This document shows, piece by piece, positions 1 to 7,384 of a stretch of DNA of 59,934 nt. The stretch is from the NCBI GenBank assembly GCA_964632505.1, contig CAZWCE010000018.1:1-59934 (forward strand). Reading direction: 5' to 3'. The notes under the pieces are model-generated. The model was not told where the DNA came from and did not search any database. It was given only the letters and a program-made list of their open reading frames with translations. Both the position numbers and the translations under genes were made by a program. Positions within the stretch are counted from its first letter, which is position 1; every line of letters starts with the position of its first letter. Source of the stretch: CAZWCE01 sp964632505. GTDB taxonomy: Bacteria > Planctomycetota > Planctomycetia > Pirellulales > Thermoguttaceae.

Positions 1-88
1 CTCATGACGAAACGACTGGCAAAGGCCAAAAGCGATTTTTAAAACACGTTCTTAGCAGAATTTGTAACATAATCGAGAGCAACGGAGC

Positions 89-493
89 TCATCCTTCCGG
101 TATCTCGACGGTGACTTCACCGTAGAAGAACGCGGTCGGGTCGCCGCGTTCCCAAAGGGTTCGGGCGATGACACCGATCGAACGGTCGATCCGGCCACGA
201 AATAATTCCACCTTCCCGGAGAGAACGACGATCTCCTGGTCCATGTCGACCATCCGGTCGTTCAAGCGGAGGATCACTCGATCGATTCCCTTCGCCTCGA
301 GATCGAAAACCTGCTCCTCTTTTCGAGCGTCGACTTGTTGCCCTTTGCTTGCCTGGTTCGGCTCCACCGCCAGCCAATAAAAACGAGCATGGGTTACCTC
401 GTCCTGTCGCCAGAGGATGCGTTCCGGGAGCGGATGGCGTCGGTGCCCAGGCCATGCCGGGAAGAACGGGGATTTACCGGGGCGAGTCCTCAT
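89..493 (-). pseudogene. C-terminal remnant of an esterase/phospholipase-like protein
   Basis: The frame reads 134 codons from an ATG at 493, with an in-frame stop at 512-514 just upstream. From about residue 22 the sequence (ILWRQDEVTHARFYWLAV, then VDMDQEIVVLSGKVELFRG, then ARTLWERGDP) resembles the C-terminal beta-rich end of planctomycete PHB-depolymerase/phospholipase-type alpha/beta hydrolases, as I remember that family. The hydrolase domain with its nucleophile and the signal peptide are absent. The start overlaps the end of the upstream gene by 20 nt, so it could be translationally coupled, but it is most simply the tail left by a deletion that removed the 5' part of the gene. Residues 1-20 do not look like part of the family. 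The family call is from memory; the truncation relative to a full hydrolase is inferred. Confidence 0.55.
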
Positions 494-2456
494 TGCTCCC
501 GATTCGGATCGTCAGATCGTATCGACTGATCGTCTCCCCCGCTTTCCAGGACTTTTTCTCGTCCATGTAATTCAGGTACAGCCGATCCGTCGCACGACCG
601 CGTCGGCTGCCTCTGGATGCGTTGTAGTGGACACGCAACGGATCCTCCGAGGTGATCGTCATGGTATCGTCGATCCGGATGCGCTTCGCCTCACCATCGA
701 TCGTCTTTCCACTATGGGCCGGAATCACGGTTTTCTCGTTTTCCAGGGTAAGCGTTCTGTGTCCCTTTTCGTAGATCCACTCCGGATTATTCAAAATTCC
801 GATCATGCCGGTGGCCACCCGGTCGACGGTCACATCCTGAACGGCCCGCAATTCCTCCCGCACGTGGAGTGTGCCGTCGGGCTCGGTGCGAAAAACGAGA
901 TCTGCTCTGATATCGGGGCCGTGATTCACACTCAGTTTGGCCGTGAAGTGATCATCCTCGACATTCGTATCGACAGACGACACGGTCACTCTCGGCGGCC
1001 TTTGCTTGTCGGCAATGGAAACGCTGCCGATCAGCGATCGCTGTTCCGGGCTGACGATCCGATCGAGTCCCATCGAAGCCACCTGCGCCATTACCTTCGC
1101 ACCATAGGATAACGTCACAAATGCGTCGGGCGTGCGGTGCAGTATGAGCCCCCCCGACTCGAGGTGCCGTGTGCCCAGACGCCGCTTGGGCTCATCGCGA
1201 ATCGAATCGGCGAAGTGTAGGCACAACCATTGGAGACCGAACATCGCTATGGTGTCGTGCTGCATGGAGGCGAAAAAGTATTCGCCCGGCAGAAAAACAC
1301 GTCCGTCTTCGCGACGGGCTTGCATCTTTTCCATCGCGTCCCAGCCTTGTTGCGCTAGGGACCAGCCGTCGGGATCGCCTTCGAATGTGGCCATCATGAG
1401 ATGCAGATACGCCTTCTGAGGATTGCGAAATAAGGACCAGTCCTGTCCCGACGGATAGATATAACCGCCGTCGGGAGTCGCCATCCACTTCAGATTCTCG
1501 TACACGCCCGAGGCGTTCCACGCCACCGCGCGCGGCGTGACCCGACCGGTCAAGCGATAATCGAGATGACAGCTAAGCGTGATCCCAATGCACCCCATGT
1601 ACCCCGGATGCACGAATCCATGATTCTCGCAGGTATAGTCGTCGAAGATACATGCTCCGGTGTACCAATCGGCAACTTTCTTTCCATCGACGATTTCACG
1701 GCATTGGGAGTCGGATGGTCTCATGTAAGACGAAATGGCCCATCGAACGAATGCCTCTTCCCATGCTTGTCGTCTCTCATCGTTGGGCATGAGCGCCACG
1801 GCCGCGGAGAAAATTCGGCTGTTCCAAGCATTCTCCTCTGCTTTGGTATCGCCTTTCCATCCGTGGGGTGGAGTTTTGTCGACGAAACGTGCGGCCTCGT
1901 GCCGAACGACACGTCGAACACCGGTTCGCACGTCATCCGGCAAATCTTCCCACACGAACCACGCTGCCCGGCCCAACGCATAGGCCCAATGCGCCGACTG
2001 CCATGCATCGCCCCAGGGCTTGCCGTCACTGGTCGTTCGATCGCCCGTGCGATGAGTGGCGACCAAGTATCGCATCATCGGGATGATGTACTCGTCGAGC
2101 AACTCGTCCCGTGACACACCGACCACTTTCGGATCATAGGGGCCCCATCGCCGCAGGATCGCGAAACCGACAAGCGTGGAAGTATTGGGCCGGATCCAGT
2201 GCTCTGCCGACTTGCTCTCGGTCAGAAGCTTCATGGAAGGATCTTCCTTCCAATCGTGAACGGTGCCCAGCAGATAGTGTGCCTGTCGCATCAATGCCTC
2301 GTATAACCTGGAGGCCGCGGGCTCCACTTCCGGGGGAAGCTCCGGCAAGTTGAGCTCCATGACCCCGACCGCCTCCTCCGACTTCTGCGCCGTCGTGATG
2401 CCACAGAACCACAAAGTGACGGCAATGCTGATGGCCGAAACCAATATCTTCTTCAT
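474..2456 (-). CDS. Secreted polysaccharide-lyase-like protein (predicted alpha-toroid plus C-terminal beta domain)
   Basis: A 660-aa protein with an N-terminal signal peptide ending near residue 23 (ITTAQ). The start is fixed by a GGAGAAGGGG Shine-Dalgarno sequence. Residues about 30-400 are helix-rich with Trp/Tyr/His-rich motifs (WGDAWQSAHWAYALGRAAW; ENHGFVHPGYMG), as in (alpha/alpha)-toroid heparinase/alginate-lyase-type enzymes; residues about 430-655 look like a beta-sandwich. I infer a periplasmic or extracellular polysaccharide lyase, or a related uronate-polymer enzyme, but I cannot place it in a named PL family. The His, Tyr and Asn of the ENHGFVHPGY segment are candidate active-site residues. 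Sulfatases and a GH105-type hydrolase elsewhere in the window fit a lyase role. Confidence 0.75.
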   Translation of the reverse strand: MKKILVSAISIAVTLWFCGITTAQKSEEAVGVMELNLPELPPEVEPAASRLYEALMRQAHYLLGTVHDWKEDPSMKLLTESKSAEHWIRPNTSTLVGFAILRRWGPYDPKVVGVSRDELLDEYIIPMMRYLVATHRTGDRTTSDGKPWGDAWQSAHWAYALGRAAWFVWEDLPDDVRTGVRRVVRHEAARFVDKTPPHGWKGDTKAEENAWNSRIFSAAVALMPNDERRQAWEEAFVRWAISSYMRPSDSQCREIVDGKKVADWYTGACIFDDYTCENHGFVHPGYMGCIGITLSCHLDYRLTGRVTPRAVAWNASGVYENLKWMATPDGGYIYPSGQDWSLFRNPQKAYLHLMMATFEGDPDGWSLAQQGWDAMEKMQARREDGRVFLPGEYFFASMQHDTIAMFGLQWLCLHFADSIRDEPKRRLGTRHLESGGLILHRTPDAFVTLSYGAKVMAQVASMGLDRIVSPEQRSLIGSVSIADKQRPPRVTVSSVDTNVEDDHFTAKLSVNHGPDIRADLVFRTEPDGTLHVREELRAVQDVTVDRVATGMIGILNNPEWIYEKGHRTLTLENEKTVIPAHSGKTIDGEAKRIRIDDTMTITSEDPLRVHYNASRGSRRGRATDRLYLNYMDEKKSWKAGETISRYDLTIRIGSNEDSPR

Positions 2457-2966
2457 TGAAAGCCCCTTCTCCTCGAATGGTGCAAGCCCGGCCGCGCCGG
2501 CCGCAGACGGACGATCCTACTTGCCGGTTCGTGACCATAGCAGACCACATTTCCCGATAAGCTTGAATCCAGTTGACTGCTGTTAGAGAGTTTAGCAACA
2601 TGCTCCTGCGGAGTCAAACCACGCAGGATTCCTTTGAGTTCTTGCGGTTACCGCATCGAATGGATCAGTATTCGATTATTGACGTTTCTTTCCTAAAAGG
2701 TCTGGACACCGGTCCGCCGACACCCCGTACCATCGGACCTGGCGAAGTGGTATATTGAACCCAGCCCTTGGGTGAGCCGCGATACGGGGGTCGTGTTCAT
2801 CCGCTTGCGGGGACAAGCGATTGAGGGTGGAGGCGTTATTCCTCGGAGCGACATCTGGTGAACCGTCACCGGGGGGCGTCTCCCCCGCCGGCTTCTCAGC
2901 GGGCCGGCTTCTCAGCGATTCCAAACAGTTCACCTTTTTATGACCGGCATAGTGAAGGAGGGCCTT
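2457..2966. other. Intergenic region with a short tandem duplication
   Basis: About 510 nt between the divergent lyase-like gene and the interrupted membrane ORF. The unit GCCGGCTTCTCAGCG occurs twice at 2887-2901 and 2903-2917. I see no convincing gene or terminator; promoters for both flanking genes probably lie here. Confidence 0.5.
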
Positions 2967-3254
2967 ATGCATAGAAAAGAAGTGCTGCAGGAGACGATAA
3001 AAATACTCCTCGCCAACTCGATCGGATCAATTGCCATTGGTGGCTGACTGACGTTGCTTCTGCCTTTGCCGTTAGTCATACTGGTGGGGAGCGGCATTTT
3101 GTTCATTCACACGATCCTGGTCATGAATGCAAGTGGTACAAGAGCACAAGACGATAGCCCCCTTCTCGTTCGCATTTCTGCCCGTCTTGCAATCGCCCTT
3201 GTTTCGTTTTTTCTATTCGGATGCGGAGTCATCTTTCAAAGGATCAGCATGTAA
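2967..3254 (+). pseudogene. Small two-helix membrane protein interrupted by an in-frame TGA
   Basis: An ATG at 2967 sits behind a very good Shine-Dalgarno (AAGGAGG, 5-7 nt away). It reads MHRKEVLQETIKILLANSIGS..., meets TGA at 3045-3047, and the same frame then continues to 3254 (LTLLLPLPLVILVGSGI..., ending IFQRISM). Joined through the TGA it would be a 95-aa protein with two hydrophobic segments. The natural reading is a TGG-to-TGA nonsense change (GG-W-LTLL). Alternatives are reinitiation at TTG 3054 or a sequencing error; selenocysteine in a membrane segment is unlikely. I do not recognise the family. Confidence 0.5.
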
Positions 3255-3669
3255 AGAAGCCTTCGGTGTTCCCGTCATACGTTGATCGGTCGGAATATTT
3301 TTTCTGAAGGAAGCGTCCAAGCGTTGATGGACCGTTGAAGCATCCCCCCCCAGACCGCACGGAAGAAGACCGCCGCATCGGATAGGATTCAGACGAATCG
3401 AGGCTGATTTGTTTTGGTTTTCGAGAACGCCACACGGCGCGATATCGGACCGTTTGCAAGTCATTCCATCATAAGGATTCGTTCCCTCGACCATTTGAAT
3501 CATGTTGCGCACTATACGCCAAGGCACCGAAGGCTTGATTGAGCGTCGTTGATAGAGTGAACCCCGGGCGAACAGCGAGAGACAGGCCTCACGGGCGTCA
3601 CTACAAGAACCGAGCGGCGACTATTCATGCGAACATAAATAATTTTTGTTCCGCCGACAAAGGGAGTGT
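3255..3669. other. Intergenic region holding a palindromic-family repeat
   Basis: About 415 nt between the interrupted small ORF and the 3' end of the MscS-like gene. Apart from the repeat copy at 3538-3642 I see no supported gene or RNA. Confidence 0.5.
3538..3642 (-). repeat. ~105-bp palindromic element, copy 1 (inverted, divergent)
   Basis: The reverse complement of this stretch matches the other copies in order: TTATGTTCGCAT, then GCTCGGTTC, GTGACGCCCGT, CTCTCGCTGTTCGCCC, GGGTTCACT and CGCTCAAT. It is the most diverged copy and the only one on this strand. It lies just past the 3' end of the MscS-like gene. Confidence 0.7.
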
Positions 3670-5760
3670 TCACTCCTGCCCTTTTTCCCGAATCGCATCG
3701 AGCAAATGGGGCGGAAGATAATCCTGCTCGTAGCGATGATACACCGTGCGATGCGGGAACGGAATTTCGATGCCGCGTCCATCGAACGCCTTCTTGATCC
3801 GGCGAAGCAGTTCTCGCTTCACGTCCCATTGCTTCAGCGGTTGCGTCTTGATGAAGAACTTGATCATGACCGCCGAATCGGCGAACCCGTCCAGCCCCAA
3901 CATTTCAAGGTCGTCGAGAATGAACTCGGCGAAATCGGGATCTTCGCGAAGCTCCTTGCCGAGCTGAACGATCAGGGCCATGACCTCGTCGACATCTTCC
4001 TTGTAGGAAACGCCCAAATCGAACACGGCCCGAGACCATTTATGCGTCAAGTTGCTGACGGTGGTCACTTGGCCGTGGGGGACGAAAACGACGGCGTCGA
4101 AGTTTCGCAAGACGGTCATCCTCAGGGTGATGCGTTCGACGAACCCGATCTCGCCGCCAATCGAAACGACATCATTCACTCCATACTGGTTTTCCAGGAG
4201 GATCATGAAACCGTAGAAATAGTCCTTCACCAGGTTTTGTGCGCCGAAGGCGATCGCCAGGCCGATGACGGCGGCCCCTCCCAGAAGCGGTGCGACCGGG
4301 ATGCCGACCAACTCGAGCATCATGATGATCGCCCCGGCAAAAAGCGCGACCATCGCCGTGTTCTGGAAGACGCTGACCAGCGTATTCGCCCGATTCTCCC
4401 GTTCCTTCCGTGTTCCTCGGGTGTCGCCCTTGCTGATCGCCTTGACGATGCGTTTCGCGACGAACACGATCACAAACCGCAACACCAAAACAACGATGAC
4501 AATGAGAATCAACCGCGGCCCTTTTTCCATCAGCCACTCCAACATGTTCCGCGGCGAAAAGGGATTTTCGATCTCCTTCAATTTATCCTGGGCCTTCTCA
4601 GCCTCTTGCCGGGCTTGTTCGAGTCGCGATTGAGCCTCGGCCTTTTCGCCCAGAAGGTTCACACGTTCGTCTTGGAGACGGTCGAGCTGCTCCGAATGCT
4701 TGGTCAGCGCATCTCGGGCCTCGCGAAATCTTGTTTGAGTTTCCTTGATCTGTTCCCGAATCCTTCGGACCGCCTCTTCGGAAGCCTCCTGCTGAAGTTT
4801 CGTTTGCAATTCCTCGTGCAGCATCTGTAAGGTTTGCGAGGCGTTGTCGGCCTGTTTCCGAGATGCTTCCCGAGCCTTTTGCTCCAGTTCAATCGTTTTG
4901 TCGAGTGCTGCAATGCGTTCCTCGACTTCCGAAAGCGACTGCCGGGCCTTTTCCGCTATGGTGGTTGCCTCGGCGACCTCCTCCTGGGCCGCCATCAACT
5001 CTTCGCTGGGAGGTTCCTCTTCTTTTGTCGACTCGACGGTCACCTCCTCCGGCATCGGCAATCCAGGAATGGCCGGGGTGGGTGGGGTGGGAGGGGCGTT
5101 CGTGGAAGTTTCCTCCTCCACAGGCGGCGTCGGGGCATCGGCCGGTGTTTCGCCGTTTTGGGGCGAAGCTGTCGGTGCGGTGGGCGTCTCCTGTTCGGCA
5201 GCCGCTTCGGGATCCAGCAGTTTTTCCAGCGCCTGCCGGTCTTTTTGCAGCTTGTCGCTCAATACACGGATCTGCTCTTCGAGATTCTGTTTCATTTCGA
5301 TCGCCAACTGAAAACGATCCCGGGCCAATTGCCGCTTCTCTTCAAGATTTGCGAGTTGCTCTGAGAGACGTTCCACCTCCGTGCTCGCCGAGCGATCCTG
5401 GGCGTCTTCCATTTGGCGATTCAGGGCTTCGAGTTCGCTCTCGAGCTGACGAAATGCCGTGCCCGCCTCCTCGAATTCCTTTTGGCGATCCTGGAGTTTC
5501 TTCTGCAATTCGGCGAGCTGCTTCTCTTCCTCTTCGATGCTGTTTTGCAGATTGGCGATCCGTTCCGCCGTGGGAACCGTCTCCGCCGCCGTCGGTTTCT
5601 CTTCCGTTTCCTGGGAGAAGAAAGACGCATCGCTCACCGACCCTCCCCAAAAAAAGAAGCACAAGACGACCAGCCCCCCCCAGAGGCATCTTCGCCGGAG
5701 CGCCGTGCCGGGAAACGAGGAAAACGAATTGGCTTGGAAAGGGAGATTCTGATCGTTCAT
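3670..5760 (-). CDS. MscS-family mechanosensitive channel with long periplasmic coiled coil
   Basis: Start taken at ATG 5760 (MNDQNLPFQ) because AGGTGG lies 4-5 nt upstream; a longer frame to 5847 would run into a repeat element. The 696-aa product has a hydrophobic signal segment near residues 27-48. Residues about 60-390 are Glu/Gln/Lys-rich coiled coil, broken near 190-245 by a Pro/Thr-rich linker (PTPPVEEETSTN; PPTPPTPAIPGLP). About three membrane helices follow (430-530), then the MscS beta domain and C-terminal alpha/beta domain, including GLAIAFGAQNLVKDYFYGFM and the NQYGVNDVV segment. It resembles the large MscK/MscM class, though shorter than E. coli MscK. Likely role: release of solutes on hypo-osmotic shock. 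Palindromic-family repeats flank the gene on both sides. Confidence 0.9.
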   Translation of the reverse strand: MNDQNLPFQANSFSSFPGTALRRRCLWGGLVVLCFFFWGGSVSDASFFSQETEEKPTAAETVPTAERIANLQNSIEEEEKQLAELQKKLQDRQKEFEEAGTAFRQLESELEALNRQMEDAQDRSASTEVERLSEQLANLEEKRQLARDRFQLAIEMKQNLEEQIRVLSDKLQKDRQALEKLLDPEAAAEQETPTAPTASPQNGETPADAPTPPVEEETSTNAPPTPPTPAIPGLPMPEEVTVESTKEEEPPSEELMAAQEEVAEATTIAEKARQSLSEVEERIAALDKTIELEQKAREASRKQADNASQTLQMLHEELQTKLQQEASEEAVRRIREQIKETQTRFREARDALTKHSEQLDRLQDERVNLLGEKAEAQSRLEQARQEAEKAQDKLKEIENPFSPRNMLEWLMEKGPRLILIVIVVLVLRFVIVFVAKRIVKAISKGDTRGTRKERENRANTLVSVFQNTAMVALFAGAIIMMLELVGIPVAPLLGGAAVIGLAIAFGAQNLVKDYFYGFMILLENQYGVNDVVSIGGEIGFVERITLRMTVLRNFDAVVFVPHGQVTTVSNLTHKWSRAVFDLGVSYKEDVDEVMALIVQLGKELREDPDFAEFILDDLEMLGLDGFADSAVMIKFFIKTQPLKQWDVKRELLRRIKKAFDGRGIEIPFPHRTVYHRYEQDYLPPHLLDAIREKGQE

Positions 5761-5786
5761 GGTCCACCTGATGGAAACAAGAGGAA

Positions 5787-5897
5787 TATTCATGTTCGCT
5801 GGAGCAGTGAGCCCTTGGATCGCGCGTTGATTTCCGCGGGGTCGCACCTCCCGATGGTCGACCTGGGTTCACGATGGATGCGACACTTACTCATTGA
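5787..5897 (+). repeat. ~105-bp palindromic element, copy 2
   Basis: Begins ATATTCATGTTCGCT and ends GGGTTCACGATGGATGCGAC...TCATTG. The core is more diverged than in copies 3-5. It lies between the MscS-like gene start and the stop of the beta-helix gene, 27 nt upstream of the chosen MscS start. Confidence 0.7.
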
Positions 5898-5932
5898 AGG
5901 GCGATCGTGCGACGAAGGAACCGAGCAAATGA

Positions 5933-7348
5933 CTATCGATATGGCAACGCTTCCCAACCCAATACGATGAACTCCCCGTCGGCGCCGCAACGGAAACGCA
6001 GAGGGGCCGTCAGGCCGCGGGGTTCGTCCGTTTCGGGATTCTCAAACTTTTCGGCATCGGCGATATTGATCAACGTATTGATCAACGTATTGTTGGCAAC
6101 TTTCGCCCCATAGCTGGCCTGGTTGCGCACCAGGGGACGCGGAAGCCCCACACAGGCGATGATGTTGTTCTCGATCTCGATCGTCTCGAAGTCGCATTCG
6201 TCGTGAAAGCCGAAAAAACCGTCTTCGCGCGGAGTGGCCGTTGTATGGGCGATCACTTGATTGTTGTAGAAATGGAAATGGTTGTAAATCCCCCGCGACC
6301 AGAAGACTCCCCGACCGGGGTTTTTGATCAGGTTGTCATGAAATCGAGTCGGTCCCGGGGCAACGTCGTCGCCGAATCGTGAGATCAGGTTCCCGCCGTC
6401 ATCTTCGGTGGAAAAGTCGAAGAGATTGTGATCCACCTCGACCGCGTTGCGAGGCCATTCCAATGAGTAAGTCTTCTCGAACCAGTTGTGATGAATGTGG
6501 AAGGTATGCCCCGTCTCGGGAACGGAGCCGCCGGAGTGTTTCGGGATGGAAACGCAACCGGCCAGCCGATTGTGATCGATCTCCATGTGATGGTTGTTGT
6601 CGTGAGGGAATTCGATCGAGAAGTTGACGAGGACCGTGTTGTGGTGGATACGGCACCCCCGACCGCCATAGCCCTTGAAACCGTAGAAATTTGATGCGTC
6701 TTCGGTTTTTGCGATCCGATTGTTCCAGAACTCCGAATCCTTCGACCAGTGCATGAAGAGAGCGCCTCCGGTGGTATGTCCGTATCGGCCGCCGGCATCG
6801 AAAAATTCACAATCGTGTACCCGAAAATCGCTCATCCCGTAGGTTCGAACCGCACTCCAGAGGAATTTCTCCAGTTTCAAATCGAACAGTTCGACATTCT
6901 CGCAACGGTTTCCATAGACGGCTCCGTGCAGATGCTGGCCGGTGAGGGTCATTCCGGAAATTATCACACCATGGATCCGGTCGAGCGAAAAGAGAAAGGC
7001 TTCCGGATCGTCCTCGTCCGGCAGTGTGTCGGTCTCCGGCTTCCAGGAATCGGCACCGACGAGGAGGGTCTCTCCGATTCCCGCTCCCTCGATCGTCATT
7101 CCCTCCTTCGGCTTCAACGGAGCATTCAGGACGAACCGCCCGGCCGCGAGTCGAATCACCTCCCCCGGCTCTCCCTCTTCGACCGCCCGAACCAGATCTT
7201 GCGAAGTGGAAATCTCGGCAGCGCAAGCAATGGAATGAGGAAAGCATGTACAGAAAAACAATATCGCGATGAGCCCCGATCGTTTCACGGTGATCTTCAA
7301 GGGATCGGCATCTCCTGTTGCCGGCACGATGGAAATCGTTGATTTCAT
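5933..7348 (-). CDS. Secreted right-handed parallel beta-helix protein (pectate-lyase-like fold)
   Basis: 471 aa; start ATG 7348 with GAGGTAGGA upstream. A hydrophobic signal segment at about residues 25-43 ends AACAAE-like (SIACAAE). The body shows repeated beta-helix coils with Asn/Asp/His ladders (GMTIEGAGIGETLLVG; NRCENVELFDLKLE; FWNNRIAKTEDASN; HMEIDHNRLAG; FHIHHNWFEKT; VDHNLFDFS; FYNNQVIAH; IEIENNIIACV). This is the fold of polysaccharide lyases and GH28-like enzymes, but I cannot assign a catalytic residue set. The gene follows the FAD-oxidoreductase gene by 36 nt and is probably co-transcribed. Near residues 445-452 there is a short internal duplication (NTLINTLINI). Activity on a uronate- or rhamnose-containing polysaccharide is inferred from context. 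Confidence 0.8.
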   Translation of the reverse strand: MKSTISIVPATGDADPLKITVKRSGLIAILFFCTCFPHSIACAAEISTSQDLVRAVEEGEPGEVIRLAAGRFVLNAPLKPKEGMTIEGAGIGETLLVGADSWKPETDTLPDEDDPEAFLFSLDRIHGVIISGMTLTGQHLHGAVYGNRCENVELFDLKLEKFLWSAVRTYGMSDFRVHDCEFFDAGGRYGHTTGGALFMHWSKDSEFWNNRIAKTEDASNFYGFKGYGGRGCRIHHNTVLVNFSIEFPHDNNHHMEIDHNRLAGCVSIPKHSGGSVPETGHTFHIHHNWFEKTYSLEWPRNAVEVDHNLFDFSTEDDGGNLISRFGDDVAPGPTRFHDNLIKNPGRGVFWSRGIYNHFHFYNNQVIAHTTATPREDGFFGFHDECDFETIEIENNIIACVGLPRPLVRNQASYGAKVANNTLINTLINIADAEKFENPETDEPRGLTAPLRFRCGADGEFIVLGWEALPYR

Positions 7349-7384
7349 GGGTTCCTACCTCTTGCACCCGTTTTGGGGGAGCGA

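Noticed and set aside
2760..2850. Possible sixth copy of the ~105-bp element
   Set aside because: Shares only short words such as TGTTCATCCGC with the family; the conserved order of blocks is missing.
3045..3047. TGA as a selenocysteine codon
   Set aside because: The residue would sit within or next to a membrane helix of a small protein, and I see no convincing SECIS-like hairpin; a Trp-to-stop change is simpler.
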